Shown one piece after another: positions 8,306-18,700 of a stretch of DNA of 64,000 nucleotides; within the stretch, counting starts at the first letter, position 1, and every line of letters begins with the position of its first letter. Position numbers and translations under genes: made by a program. The DNA comes from DATFVJ01 sp035517695 (GTDB taxonomy: Bacteria > Actinomycetota > Actinomycetes > Streptosporangiales > Streptosporangiaceae). The stretch lies in NCBI GenBank assembly GCA_035517695.1, contig DATIYI010000322.1, forward strand, positions 24,259 through 88,258, read 5' to 3'. The notes beneath the pieces are model-generated. The model ran no database searches. It saw only the letters and a program-made list of their open reading frames with translations, and was not told the origin of the DNA.

Positions 8306-9168
8306 GGCACGCGAGCCGCGCCGTCACGAATCCAGCGCAGCCTCGCTACGCCCGCCAGTGCGAGCATGGCGCCGCCGGCGATGCTCGCCAGCCACGGCAA
8401 TGCCGATTCGCCGGGAGCACGCGGTGCGGTTCCACCGAGCCCCGTCGCGGCCCCGCCGACCGGCAAGACGTGGCTGCCAGCGGCGTCCACAAGGCTGACG
8501 ATCCGCAGGCCACCGGATGTTTTGTTGTCGAGCACGACAAGCGTGTGGATCGTGTCGGCCGAGAGATCGAAGGTCTGGCTGGCTTTTTCGCTCCCACCCG
8601 TAACGCGCACGGTCTGGTCGCCGGGTGAAATGGCGCGATAACCGGTAACGCTGGGAAATGCGAGCTGTTGCGCCAGTACCTGCCCGCCAGCGGTCACCGT
8701 TACCTTGTGCTCTTGGAGTGAGGCCTGGATGACGCGGACGAGCGCCTGCCCAGGAGGTGTAGTCAGCTGGTCCTGCATGGCCTGCAGCCGTAGCCCCGAG
8801 GCCGGCCCCACGCCTGCGACGGTGTAGGCGGCGCCCGGCGCGACCGTGATGGCGGTTGACACGATTGGCGTGGTCGACGAGGGCGCTCCGGCCGGGCGCA
8901 TGGCGACCGTGTAGGTACCTGCCTCGAACTGCATGTATTCGGAGACGTCGCCGTAGCCAACGCCCTTGAGCACCATCGGCGGCGTCTTGCTGTTGAACGA
9001 ATAGAGGTAGACGTCCACCTTGGGCGCATTGGGTGACAGGTGGGCACAACGGACCCAGCCGACGCTCGCCGCCGATGCGGTGGATGGCGCGGCGAGCGAG
9101 AGACCCGCCGCGAGCGAGAACGCGGCGAGCGGCAGCGCCAGGCCGAGCGCTTTCCGCGGCAGTTTCAT
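8302..9168 (-). CDS. DUF4397 domain-containing surface protein
   Basis: A 288-residue exported protein: signal peptide (KLPRKALGLALPLAAFSL, cleavage after the STASA segment), a DUF4397 β-domain (VRCAHLSPNAPKVDVYLY, then YMQFEAGTYTVAMRPAG), a second half with an alternating β pattern, and a C-terminal hydrophobic helix (LPWLASIAGGAMLALAG) followed by Arg residues. That end resembles a sortase-type sorting signal in shape, but no LPxTG motif is present. It lies upstream of and overlaps the sortase gene, making it the obvious candidate substrate or partner. The role of DUF4397 proteins is not known. Confidence 0.9.
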   Translation of the reverse strand: MKLPRKALGLALPLAAFSLAAGLSLAAPSTASAASVGWVRCAHLSPNAPKVDVYLYSFNSKTPPMVLKGVGYGDVSEYMQFEAGTYTVAMRPAGAPSSTTPIVSTAITVAPGAAYTVAGVGPASGLRLQAMQDQLTTPPGQALVRVIQASLQEHKVTVTAGGQVLAQQLAFPSVTGYRAISPGDQTVRVTGGSEKASQTFDLSADTIHTLVVLDNKTSGGLRIVSLVDAAGSHVLPVGGAATGLGGTAPRAPGESALPWLASIAGGAMLALAGVARLRWIRDGAARVP

Positions 9169-9237
9169 ACTTGCCCCATTTTCTACGCGCGGACCGGTCT
9201 CCCCGGCAGGTGCCGTCGCGTTGTCATGAATCGTTCG

Positions 9238-10593
9238 TCAGGGAATCCCCCGCGCGCCGAGCAATCCAAGCGGGCTGGGCGCGCCGAAGTCGATGTGCAG
9301 CACGGCGTGGCCTCCAGTACCCACCACCCGGGCAAGCAGGGGCCGATAGGGGGGCAGCTGGGCTTGCAGGAACGAGAGATCCAACGGAAGCTCTGTTGCG
9401 CCGATGTTGCTTGCTGCGGCGATGTCTGCGGAGCGCAGCGGGATGCCGCGGCTTGCGCCTGGGGCCGCGCCACCGAACCCAAGTAGCTGCATGGGATTCC
9501 TGGCGGCGAGCGCCGCCAGGGTGATGAGGAGCCTGGAGTCAACCTGGCCCGCGGTGAGTTCCCGCGCGACCGCAGCGGGCATGGTGATTCGCGCACTGTC
9601 GGCCAATTGCGCCCCGGCGTTCTGCCGCGCGGCCTGGTCGGAATGGACGGCGGCCAGGTAGGCCGCCGTGCCGTCCGGCGCTACCGCCCGGACGTCGATC
9701 CGTGCCTTCCCCGCGCCGAAGCTTGCCATCACCGTCGGCGCGTACACGCTCGCCAAACGGCTACCGAATTGGCTGCGCACCGCCGCGGTCGCGACCACCA
9801 CGTCGGAGCCGAGCGGATCGGACGCCGACGGCTGCAACGTGAGCAGGTTCTGCGCGGCGACACCCTCCGTCTGGAGCGCGTTGCACATATCGGGGTCGCA
9901 GGCCACGATCGCGTCCTGGCTCACCTGCCTGGCGACCCACACCGCGGTCTGCCTGCGCACTGCCGCTATCGCGAATAGTCCGCTGGTGCCCTGGCCTGCT
10001 GACTCGCCTGTCCCGTTGTGCGTCGATCTAGCCTGGACCGGATTAGTCTGAACCCGACCGGACAGGCCCACGAAGAGCGCGCTCACGACCACGATGGCGA
10101 TGGCGATGGCGATCACGGCGAACATGCCCGGGCCGTGTCCGGGCCTGCGCACGTGGCGCCGCATCCACAGCCGAGCGGTCGTGCCTATGACCCGTGCCCA
10201 TGATGGCTCGGGCCTGCGCGGCCGTGGTCTCGGCACAGCTTCGTGCCCCGGACCCGCGGATTCGTGCCCGGGACCCCCGGCTTGCTGTCCGGGACCCGCG
10301 GATTCGTGCCCGGGACCCCCGGCTTGCTGTCCGGGACCCGCGGATTCGTGCCCGGGACCCCCGGCTTGGTGTCCGGGGGGACCTTCGGATTGCTGCCTTC
10401 CGGTCTCGCCGGGCGGGGCTGCGGTAGCTTCGCAGTGAAGGTCAGCTGGCACTGTCTGTGACTCTGCCTGGCCAGAATCCGGCTCGCCGAGATTGCGGCC
10501 AGCCATGCGAAGTAACCCAGCCACCGTCGACACCGGAAGCTGATCTCTCAGCGCCTGCTGGCGTCCCAGCACGCGGTTGCCGTCCTCGCCCAT
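9238..10593 (-). CDS. Single-pass membrane protein of unknown function, repeat-containing
   Basis: Not recognised. The ~451-residue protein has a cytoplasmic N-terminus with a Pro/Gly/Gln-rich section containing three 14-residue repeats (GHESAGPGQQAGGP type), one strong membrane helix (residues ~155-180, MFAVIAIAIAIVVVSALFVGL) and an extracytoplasmic domain of ~270 residues. That domain has two Cys (ACDPDMCNALQ), VVVATAAVRSQFG and VLHIDFG segments. It is upstream of the DUF4397 and sortase genes on the same strand, 69 bases away, so a three-gene envelope operon is likely. The ATG at 10593 follows a G-rich GGGGGGT sequence; the open frame to 10674 lacks recognisable features. Confidence 0.7.
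   Translation of the reverse strand: MGEDGNRVLGRQQALRDQLPVSTVAGLLRMAGRNLGEPDSGQAESQTVPADLHCEATAAPPGETGRQQSEGPPGHQAGGPGHESAGPGQQAGGPGHESAGPGQQAGGPGHESAGPGHEAVPRPRPRRPEPSWARVIGTTARLWMRRHVRRPGHGPGMFAVIAIAIAIVVVSALFVGLSGRVQTNPVQARSTHNGTGESAGQGTSGLFAIAAVRRQTAVWVARQVSQDAIVACDPDMCNALQTEGVAAQNLLTLQPSASDPLGSDVVVATAAVRSQFGSRLASVYAPTVMASFGAGKARIDVRAVAPDGTAAYLAAVHSDQAARQNAGAQLADSARITMPAAVARELTAGQVDSRLLITLAALAARNPMQLLGFGGAAPGASRGIPLRSADIAAASNIGATELPLDLSFLQAQLPPYRPLLARVVGTGGHAVLHIDFGAPSPLGLLGARGIP
10261..10370. repeat. 42-bp tandem repeats in the 9238-10593 gene
   Basis: Two full and one partial copy of a 42-bp unit beginning ttcgtgcccgggaccccc, itself made of two related 21-bp halves. In frame (14 residues per unit). 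Confidence 0.9.
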
Positions 10594-10852
10594 CCGAACG
10601 TACCCCCCAGAGGCGCGCCGACAGAGCGGACCGGCCCCTGACAGTAGATGAGCACACGTTGGCGTGGTTTTCAACCAAAATGACCAATTGCCGCTAATCG
10701 ATCATACTTTGACCGGCTAATCCGAGTGATGGTCACGATAGAAGATTGCCGCACGGAGGAAAACTACCCGGTCATACGGCGTTTCCCGCGCGGCGATCCG
10801 CCGCCACCTCGGCCGCCGCCGACCCGCCTCGGCAGGCCTACAACGCCGCGAT

Positions 10853-11530
10853 TCAGTCCTGCCCGCCGCGGGATCTGCTGTCGCCGCGCAAATCGCCGCG
10901 CACGTCGCCGCGCAGTGACTCGTGCAGCGCGCTGACATTCCCTGCGAGACCGCGGGCCAGCGCGATGAGCACGCCGAGCACGGTGCCGGCGAAGAGCCAG
11001 GGCGCGACGTTGCCCAGCGTCACCAGGGCGCCGCCGGCAACCGAGAGGACGCCTCCGGTCGCCGTGGCGGCTTGCACGCACACCACGGCGGCCCCGAGCA
11101 GCATCGGCGGCGTAACCACCACCGGCAGCAGTTGACTGGGCCGCACCGCCAATGAGGCGAAGACGCAAGCCGCTACGTACGAGATCCCGGTGAGCGCACC
11201 GACGTGCCACGCGCTGGCGGTGAATGCGCCCGTGAACGATAGTGCGAAGACGGCGAGCACGCCGCCGCGCCCGGTCAGCCGCAACGGCGCCGCGGCGAGG
11301 ATGCCCGTGCGTCGAGCCGACACGGATGGCACATCTGGGGTACCGGGCAAGGAGGGTACAACTGGGTCAGACCGCTCAGCTAGCACAGCTGGCATGACAG
11401 TTGGCTGAGATGGGTCCGATGGTGCCCCGGCGCTCTGCCGCGGCGGCCTGGGCTGGCTCGTTGTCACCGTCTTTCCTCGAAGCGCGCTGATCGTGCCGTT
11501 CCAGGATTCCGGCATTCGGATCGCGGGCAC
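10853..11530 (-). CDS. DUF6542-type integral membrane protein
   Basis: A 225-residue protein with a ~75-residue Pro/Ser-rich cytoplasmic N-terminus and four predicted membrane helices (residues ~90-200: GGVLAVFALSFTGAFTAS; ISYVAACVFASLAV; LLPVVVTPPMLLGAAVVCV; WLFAGTVLGVLIALARGL). The C-terminus ends in RGD-containing short repeats. The topology and the position between ispH and ychF match the DUF6542 family of Streptomyces and relatives; function is unknown. The GTG start is supported by GGAGG six bases upstream. Confidence 0.7.
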   Translation of the reverse strand: MPAIRMPESWNGTISALRGKTVTTSQPRPPRQSAGAPSDPSQPTVMPAVLAERSDPVVPSLPGTPDVPSVSARRTGILAAAPLRLTGRGGVLAVFALSFTGAFTASAWHVGALTGISYVAACVFASLAVRPSQLLPVVVTPPMLLGAAVVCVQAATATGGVLSVAGGALVTLGNVAPWLFAGTVLGVLIALARGLAGNVSALHESLRGDVRGDLRGDSRSRGGQD

Positions 11531-11635
11531 CTCTTTCCTCCCCCATTGTCATCATGCCCCGGATGCCGCTTTGGATGCCGACCCTGATGTCACCGCGGAT
11601 GTCACCGCGGCAGGGACTTCCGCCGTATGCCGCTT

Positions 11636-12970
11636 TCACCCGGCAGCACCTGCCCGCCGGGATGAGGCGAGTACCTTTGGTGCCTCCGTGACGAGTTCCG
11701 GGCCTGATTCCGTGACGAGTTCGGGCGCCGAGATCGCCCGCGTGGTTTCCTCGACCGGCTGAGGCGGCTCGAGCTGCGCCTCCACCAGGCCGAGCTGGTT
11801 CAGCTTGCGAGCGCTCACGAGTACCCGGCTTTCGAGCGAGCCGACGGCCTGGTTGTAGGTGGAGACCGCGTTGGTCAGCGCCCTGCCGAGCCGGTCGACG
11901 TGCCTACCCATGCCGCCGATGCGCTCGTAGAGCTCCCTTCCCAGGTCGAACACGGTGCGGGCGTTCTCCGAGAGCGCGGCCTGCTGCCAGGCGTAGTGGG
12001 CCGTGCGCAGCATCGTCACCAGCGTGGTCGGCGTCGCGATGTGCACTCTCTTGGCCATCGCGTATTCAAGCAGGCCGGGATCGCGTTCGAGCGCGGGAGC
12101 GAGAAACGCCTCACCGGGGATGAAGAGCACGACGAACTCAGGCGCTGGGCTGACGGAGGCCCAATACGCCTTGGCCGCGAGCCTGTCCACGTGCTCCTTG
12201 AGATGGCGCGCGTGCGCGGCGAGCCGCCCGTCCCGCACGCCGGGGTCCCTGGCCTCAGCCGCCTCCAGGTACGCGGCGAGCGAGACCTTGGAGTCCACGA
12301 CGATGTTCTTGCCGCCAGCGAGGCGGATGACGAGGTCAGGTCGCTGCGTCCCATCCGCGGTCGTGACGCCGACCTGCTCGTCGAAGTCACATCGGGCGGA
12401 CATGCCGGCCAGCTCCACTACCCGGCGCAGCTGCATCTCGCCCCAGCGTCCCCGCGCCTCAGGTCGGCGCAGCGCGGTCACCAGTGCCTGGGTCTGCTCG
12501 CGCAACTGGTCAGAACTTGCCCGGGCGAATTCGACATGCTTGGCAAGCTCGGCGTGCGAGGCGCGGCGTGCCGCGTCAGATTCGCGCAGCTGCGTCTCGA
12601 CCCTGGCGAGGGTTTCCTTCAGCGGGCCCACCAGGTGCTCGACGGCGGCTCTCCTGCTGTCGAGTTCACTTGTCGCCTTGACGCCAAATGCCTGCATCCG
12701 GACTTCGGCCAGGTCGAGGAACTGCCGGCTGTTGGCGTCAAGCGCCTCGCAGGAAAGCGCGCGTATGCGCTCGGCAAGCTGGCCCTCGACAAGCTGGGCC
12801 TTCTCCTGTGCGGCGCGCTCGACCAGGCTTGTTTTCTCCTGCGCGGCCCGCAACTGGGCGCACAGGCTGGCTATTTCGGCGGCCTGCCGGGCGCGCGCGA
12901 TCAGGAAGCCGACCGCCGCTCCGACGAGGGCGCCGAGCGCGAGGCAGGCAAACAGCGAGATCGCGTCCAT
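11636..12970 (-). CDS. rmuC: DNA recombination protein RmuC
   Basis: A ~444-residue member of the RmuC family, thought to limit inversions between short repeats. An N-terminal membrane anchor (LFACLALGALVGAAVGFLIA) is followed by a long coiled coil (residues ~30-170) and the nuclease-like RmuC core (RRPEARGRWGEMQLRRVVEL, then RPDLVIRLAGGKNIVVDSKV, FIPGEAFLAPAL, TTLVTMLRTAHYAWQQ). The last ~50 residues are low-complexity with a duplicated PELVTE motif encoded by a short repeat at about 11690-11735. The ATG at 12970 is used; TTG at 12979 is possible. Confidence 0.95.
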   Translation of the reverse strand: MDAISLFACLALGALVGAAVGFLIARARQAAEIASLCAQLRAAQEKTSLVERAAQEKAQLVEGQLAERIRALSCEALDANSRQFLDLAEVRMQAFGVKATSELDSRRAAVEHLVGPLKETLARVETQLRESDAARRASHAELAKHVEFARASSDQLREQTQALVTALRRPEARGRWGEMQLRRVVELAGMSARCDFDEQVGVTTADGTQRPDLVIRLAGGKNIVVDSKVSLAAYLEAAEARDPGVRDGRLAAHARHLKEHVDRLAAKAYWASVSPAPEFVVLFIPGEAFLAPALERDPGLLEYAMAKRVHIATPTTLVTMLRTAHYAWQQAALSENARTVFDLGRELYERIGGMGRHVDRLGRALTNAVSTYNQAVGSLESRVLVSARKLNQLGLVEAQLEPPQPVEETTRAISAPELVTESGPELVTEAPKVLASSRRAGAAG

Positions 12971-13069
12971 GCCTCGCAATGGTGGCAGCCCGCACCGACA
13001 GGGCGTGGCTTGACACGCCAGGCCGGCGCGGATTCGTCTAGCGCGCTAACCATTCGTAGACTCCCGCGA

Positions 13070-14161
13070 GTGAGCTTGTCGATCGGAATCACCGGCCTGC
13101 CAAACGTGGGCAAATCGACCCTTTTCAATGCGTTGACCAGGGCGGGGGCGCTCGCCTCCAACTACCCCTTCGCGACCATCGAGCCGAATGTCGGGGTCGT
13201 GGGGGTGCCTGATTCCCGGCTCGCCGAGCTCGCACGTTTGTACAACTCGGCGCGGATCATGCCCGCCACCGTGCGTTTTGTTGACATCGCGGGGCTGGTC
13301 CGTGGCGCGTCGAAAGGCCAGGGCCTGGGCAATCAGTTTCTCGCGCACATCCGTGAAACCGACGCGATTTGCCAGGTGGTCCGCGTCTTCACCGGCGCGG
13401 ATGTCACCCACGTGGATGGTGAGATCAGCCCAGAACGCGACGTCGAGACGGTCAACACCGAGCTGATCCTCGCCGACCTCCAGACGCTGGAAAAGGCGCT
13501 TCCCCGTATCGCCAAAGAAGCGAGAACCCATAAAGATCCGCAACGGCTGCGCGTGGCGGAGGCCTCGGCCCGTGCTGCGGAGATGCTTGATGCCGGCCGA
13601 CCGCTGCACGCCGAGTCGGTAGCGGGCCGGGTCTGGCTCGCCGACCTCGCTGACCTTCATCTGCTCACCGCCAAGCCGTTTGTTTACGTGTTCAACCTCG
13701 ACGACACCGAGCTTGCCGACAATGGTCTGCGACAGCGCCTGTCAGGTCTCGTCGCGCCGTCGCCTGCCATATTTCTGGATGCGCGGACGGAAGCCGAGCT
13801 CACCGAGCTTCCCGACGAGGACGCGGCCGAACTGCTCGCCGAGATCGGACAGGATGAGCCGGGGCTCGCGCAGCTAGCCCGTGCGGGCTTCGCCGCGCTC
13901 GGACTGCAAACCTTCCTTACCGCGGGACCGAAGGAGGCGCGAGCTTGGACGATCAAGGCAGGGGCGACGGCACCGGAGGCCGCTGGTGTGATCCACACCG
14001 ACTTCCAGCGCGGATTCATAAAGGCCGAAGTTGTTTCGTATGACGACCTGATGGCCTCGGGTTCGCTCGTGGCGGCGCGCTCCGCGGGCAAGGTGCGCGT
14101 CGAGGGTAAGGAGTATGTGATGCGAGATGGTGACGTCGTGGAGTTCCGGTTCAACGTTTGA
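13070..14161 (+). CDS. ychF: Redox-regulated ATPase YchF (Obg-like, OLA1 type)
   Basis: A universally conserved P-loop ATPase of 363 residues that binds ribosomes and acts in the oxidative stress response. Seen: Walker A GLPNVGKSTLFNALT, switch II DIAGLVRGASKGQGLGNQFL, the NLDD specificity segment, and the C-terminal TGS domain (AWTIKAGATAPEAAGVIHTDF, then GFIKAEVVSYDDL, VEGKEYVMRDGDVVEFRF). The GTG at 13070 starts the conserved N-terminus (SLSIGITGLPN). A longer open frame exists upstream but is antisense to rmuC and without homology features. It diverges from rmuC. Confidence 0.97.
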   Translation: MSLSIGITGLPNVGKSTLFNALTRAGALASNYPFATIEPNVGVVGVPDSRLAELARLYNSARIMPATVRFVDIAGLVRGASKGQGLGNQFLAHIRETDAICQVVRVFTGADVTHVDGEISPERDVETVNTELILADLQTLEKALPRIAKEARTHKDPQRLRVAEASARAAEMLDAGRPLHAESVAGRVWLADLADLHLLTAKPFVYVFNLDDTELADNGLRQRLSGLVAPSPAIFLDARTEAELTELPDEDAAELLAEIGQDEPGLAQLARAGFAALGLQTFLTAGPKEARAWTIKAGATAPEAAGVIHTDFQRGFIKAEVVSYDDLMASGSLVAARSAGKVRVEGKEYVMRDGDVVEFRFNV

Positions 14162-14388
14162 GCTGTGATACTTCTGCCCAGAATTACCCTACGCAGTCAC
14201 TAGAAACGAACCAGTGGCCTTGCCGCTAGCAGGGGGACGAGGGGACGGCTGGAAGAATGAGGGGTCGCTCGAGGATTGGGCGTCCACTACTGTGGGGTCT
14301 TATGCCTCACAATGGTCCAGGACCGGCACGATTGACATCGTGCCGTTGACGGCTGCGCCCGGGATCTATGGCACGACTCGGAGGTGCG

Positions 14389-15387
14389 ATGGCTCGCAAG
14401 TCGACCGTCGAACGCGGTCCGCAGTCGGCTGTCCACAGCGGCGGGTCTACCGCGACGGCCGCGCCTGATCGCCCGGCAGGGAAGGCTCCTGGCCGGCCGT
14501 CGGGCTGGCGTGGTGCGGGCGGCCGGTGGGGGGTATGGATTGGGCGTGCTATTGTATGGGCGGTATTGATCGTCGTCGCTTTCAATGGTGTGCGCGCGAT
14601 CTTTGTACGGGCGGCCCAGGCGCCAGGCCCGGCGGGCACATCGGTACAGCAGCCGACCCCGGCGAGCCGTTTCCCCACAAGCTTGGCAGAGGCCTTTTCC
14701 CTGCAGTTCGGGCAGGTCTACCTGAATTTTGATCAGGCGCACGCCTCGCAGCGAGCACAGCAGCTTGCGGCTTTCATCCCGTCGGGCGCCGGGCAGCAGC
14801 TTGGCTGGAACGGCGCCGGGCGCATGCAGCTAGCATCAGAACAGGTCGCAGGCATAACCGTGCAAGACGCGGATAACGCCCTCGTGACGTTGCTCGTAAC
14901 GGTAAATGGCCAGCTAATGCAGTTCTCCGTACCGATCTACGTGGCATCGGGCGGAATGGTCGTATCTGGCGAACCGGCGCTGCTCCCGCCGCCCGCCAAG
15001 GTCAACCCGCCGTCCCCGCCCTCAGGCGGCGGATCGGACCTGACGACGCAGAACGAATTCGAGAACTTCCTTCCTTCGTTCCTGCAGGCGTATGCGGCAA
15101 GTGATACGGCCACACTCGGCCGGTACATCACAAAGGGTTTCTCCATCGCCGGGCTCGGCGGTGTGGTGAGCTATAACTCCATCCAGAATCTGACGATCCC
15201 GCAGGGGGGCTCGAAGCGGGACATTACCGTTACGGTTCGCTGGCAGCTTCCGAGCCAGGGGGGAACCGCGCCGGCCACGCTTGACGTGACCTACGAGATG
15301 ACGTGGATATACCAGAGCGGCACTTGGTCCGTCGAAACCATTACGGGCTCGACCCAGCAGGCGGGCCAGCAGGCGGCTCAGACGTGA
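14389..15387 (+). CDS. TcpC-family (VirB8-like) conjugation/secretion protein
   Basis: First gene of the type IV secretion block. The 332-residue protein has a cytoplasmic basic N-terminus, one membrane helix (residues ~45-65, GVWIGRAIVWAVLIVVAFNGV) and two NTF2/VirB8-like domains (~90-180 and ~210-325; ENFLPSFLQAYAASDTATLG, then RDITVTVRWQL and YEMTWIYQSGTWSVE). This matches TcpC of pCW3-type systems, a trimeric inner scaffold of the Gram-positive T4SS. The ATG at 14389 has GGAGGTG four bases upstream; the ATG at 14368 is possible. It is followed by tcpD- and tcpE-like genes on the same strand. Confidence 0.85.
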   Translation: MARKSTVERGPQSAVHSGGSTATAAPDRPAGKAPGRPSGWRGAGGRWGVWIGRAIVWAVLIVVAFNGVRAIFVRAAQAPGPAGTSVQQPTPASRFPTSLAEAFSLQFGQVYLNFDQAHASQRAQQLAAFIPSGAGQQLGWNGAGRMQLASEQVAGITVQDADNALVTLLVTVNGQLMQFSVPIYVASGGMVVSGEPALLPPPAKVNPPSPPSGGGSDLTTQNEFENFLPSFLQAYAASDTATLGRYITKGFSIAGLGGVVSYNSIQNLTIPQGGSKRDITVTVRWQLPSQGGTAPATLDVTYEMTWIYQSGTWSVETITGSTQQAGQQAAQT

Positions 15388-15472
15388 TGTGCCGACGCGT
15401 GGCCGGGGACCGGATTATGGCCGGTACCTGCACGTCCCCGGAAATCTCACCTGTCACGGAAAGAGTAAATTG

Positions 15473-15736
15473 ATGTTGTTGTCCCAAATCGTCATGGTGC
15501 CTCCGCTGGCGGCAGCGCTCAACTCGCAGGGCCTCGTGACGTACCTTCAGCAGCTATTTGGCCCGCTGTTCCTCGGGATCGTCGGGATCGTCGCGGTCTT
15601 CTTCCTGTTCACCAGGGAGATCACTAGGTTCGTTCAGTTCCTCGTCCTCGCGATAGGGATCGCCGTCATCTTCTATACGCCGAGCATCGTGCAGACACTC
15701 GCCACCGGCATAGCCAACGCACTCGGCGTCCACTAA
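15473..15736 (+). CDS. Small two-helix membrane protein (TcpD-like)
   Basis: An 87-residue hydrophobic protein with two membrane helices (GPLFLGIVGIVAVFFLF and FVQFLVLAIGIAVIFY) separated by a TREITR loop. Its size, topology and place between TcpC and TcpE match TcpD/VirB2-VirB3-like small proteins of Gram-positive T4SS loci. Start ATG 15473 (TTG directly before) follows GGAAAGAG. Assigned mainly from context. Confidence 0.7.
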   Translation: MLLSQIVMVPPLAAALNSQGLVTYLQQLFGPLFLGIVGIVAVFFLFTREITRFVQFLVLAIGIAVIFYTPSIVQTLATGIANALGVH

Positions 15737-15769
15737 GGTCGCCCGCACCGGCGGAAGGAGAGCACCCGC

Positions 15770-18700
15770 GTGGATCTCCCCACGTACACGAACATCTGGC
15801 GCATTGAGAAGCGGCTCTACAAGATCTACGATTTTCGCCTGCCGGTTCCGCTGCCGATTGGCCAGATTGTGGTGTTCGTGGCCATCACAGTGCCGTATGT
15901 TGTGGCGCTCACGTTGGTCGGGCTGCCGTTCGACCACCGGCTGTTCTGGCTCTACATTCTGCCTCCGGGCGTTGCGACGTGGCTCGCCACCAGGCCGGTA
16001 CTCGAGAACAAGCGGTTGCCCGAGTTGCTCACCTCGCAGGTCCGTTATTTGACCGAGCCGCGCATATGGTGTCGGCTGATTCCAGCTGAAGAGGCGGAAC
16101 AGGTCCTGATTGTGGGGCGCGTCTGGCGCCGTGCGCAGCCTGCGCCTTTGACGTCGAAGCAGGGACGGCCGCAGCAGGGACGGCCGCAGCAGGGACGGCC
16201 GCAGCAGGGACAGCCCCAGCAGGGACAGCCCCAGCAGGGACGGCCCCAGCAGGGACGGCCCCAGCAGGGACGGCCGCGGCAGCGCAAGGTGGCTGCGGCG
16301 GCTGGTGCGGCGGCCCCCCCGGTTGCGGTGGCGGATAGTGGGGTCGAGGAGCGGCGGGAATCGCTGTGGCGATCGAGGCCCGCCCGCGGAGCGGTGCCGG
16401 TGGCCGCTCGTGCGGCAGCCACCGGCGCAGGAACCGCCCGTGCAGGAACCGCCCGTGCAGGAACCCCCCGTGCAGGAACCCCCCGACCGGGAGCCACTGG
16501 TTCGACAGGTACCCGTGGGGTCAGTGATGGAGCCGATGCTCGTGGAGCGGCCGCCCCTGGCGCCGGTGCGCGCCTGGCCGGTATGACCGTTAGCGGTACG
16601 ACCGTTAGCGGTGGGCCCTCAGTGGCTGGCGAGGCAGGTGCGCGCGACGGGACAGGCGTGGCGTTGGGCGGTGCCCAAGCTAGCGCGGCGAGCAGAGCTG
16701 CTGGCGCCTCCGCAGGCAGTACATCAGGCAGTACATCAGGCAGTACATCAAGCAGTACATCAGGCAGTACATCAGGCAGCGCGCCGGTCGGGCCGGTGAG
16801 TGACCGCGCCGTTGCCGCCCAAGTGGCCAACGCGGCAGACCGTGCCGCAAGCGGTGCCGAAGGTAGTGCGCCGGTCGCACCAGTCGGTCACGGTTCCGTT
16901 GTGGGCCAGGCGGCCAAGGTCGAAGGTGGCACCGCGAGCGATGCCGAAGGTAGCGCGTCGGTCGGGCCGGTCAGTTACGGTGCCGCAGATGGTGCCGCCA
17001 GCGACGCCGAAGGTAGCGCGTCGGTCCCGCCGGTCAGTCACAGTGCCAATGCCGGCCGGGCGGCCAGCGTCGCAGGCGGCACGGCTGGCAACGCCGCAAG
17101 CGCCGCGCCAAGCAGCGCTCCCGGTAATGCTGCAGGCGCCGCGGCGGGCAGCCCCGATGGCGGCGCGGTACTCAACGCGGCAGGCGGTGCCGACGGACGT
17201 ACGCCAGCCAGTACTAGCAATGCCGGAGCGACCGGGGCAGGCGACGCGGACGGCAGCGCGGCAGGTCCGCCACGCAATCCGGCGGGCCGAGCTGCGGCCA
17301 GCCCGGCGGACAGCGCTCCAAGCGCTGTCGCGGGCACGCAGCCAGAACTGGCGGTGACCGGTCAGGCACGCGCACCGGCCGGAGGCGAATCGCCTACCGC
17401 AAGCGCGGACCCTGTGACGGGCGCCGCGGCCCGCACTGTCGTGGATCGCCCAGATGAGCGGGGACCCGATCAAAGCGGCGCTGCGCCGCGGTCCGGGGGT
17501 GTCGGACACGATCCGCTGCCGGAATGGGTGCGCGTAGCGCCCCGGCGGGGAGGTTCAGGATCGGTCCGCGGGGGTGCGCCCACTGGGTGCCCTCCGGCAG
17601 CAGCGCATCGATCTGGCAGTGGGCACCCGCCGGTGGCCGGGACCGCAGCACCTGCGGCGCAGCCGCCCGCAGCACCTGCGGCGCAGCCGCCCGCAGCACA
17701 GATACCTGGGCCAGAGCCATCGCACCCTGGCCGCGGCACTCCGTTCGAAGTAGCCCACTCCGACCAGGCAGACGAAATAACTCACCCGCGCGCTGCGCTC
17801 GGCGACTGTGGCCGCCCAGGTGACGTCGACGGCCGCCGGCAGGCAGAAGTCTGGTTGGGGCAGGCGCAACAGCCACCTCACCCGGCGGATTCGCGCCAGC
17901 CCCCGCCACCTGCCCAGCCACCACCTGTGGCCGAGGTGCCAATTTCTGCGGCGAGGCTACAAGCCAACAGGACGCAACAGCCACCCTACCCGGCGGATTC
18001 GCGCCAGCCCCCGCCACCTGCCCAGCCACCACTTGTGGCCGAGGTGCCAATTTCTGCGGCGAGGCTACAACCCAACAGGACGCAACAGCCACAGCAGCCA
18101 CAGGGGCCACAGCGGCCGTCACCAATGGCTTCCCCACAGGTGTCGTCGCCCGCGGCACCAAACTCCGCGGCACCATCGCCCTCAGGACCATCGCCCTCAG
18201 GACCATCGCCCACGCCGCGACCGCCTTCGTCACAGCCCGACGGGCCACGGCCCACTGGGCCACCGCCTTCTGAGTCGCGGCCTTCTGGGTCGCGGCCTTC
18301 TGGGTCGCGGCCTTCTGGGTCGCGGCCTTCTGAGTCGCGGCCTTCTGGGTCGCGGCCTTTTTCGTCACGGCCCGCTGGGTCATGGCCTTCTGGGTCGCGG
18401 CCTGCTGGGTCAGGGCCTTCTGGGTCATGGCCTTCCGGTTCGTGGCCTTCTGGTTCAGGGCCTTCTGGTTCAGGGCCTTCTGAGTCGCGGCCTTCTGAGT
18501 CGCCATCCTCCCTGCCACCGTCCTCTACAGCGCCGCGCTCGGTGGAGCAGTCGCACGGGCCGGTGTCGGAGCCGCGACCGCCGCTGCCGAGGTCGGTTCG
18601 GCCTGCCACCGCACAGTCCGATACGCCGATGGAACAGGCCCTGCCGGAACAGTCGGGGTCGCAGGCTCGGGCTTCGCGCTCACAGTCGCCGTCGCCGCAG

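Noticed and set aside
11900..13069. Long plus-strand open frame continuous with ychF
   Set aside because: It is antisense to rmuC and has no conserved residues; the YchF family starts at the GTG at 13070.
16160..18505. Repeat arrays considered as a CRISPR locus
   Set aside because: Repeats are head-to-tail without spacers, are in frame with one protein, and no cas genes are nearby.
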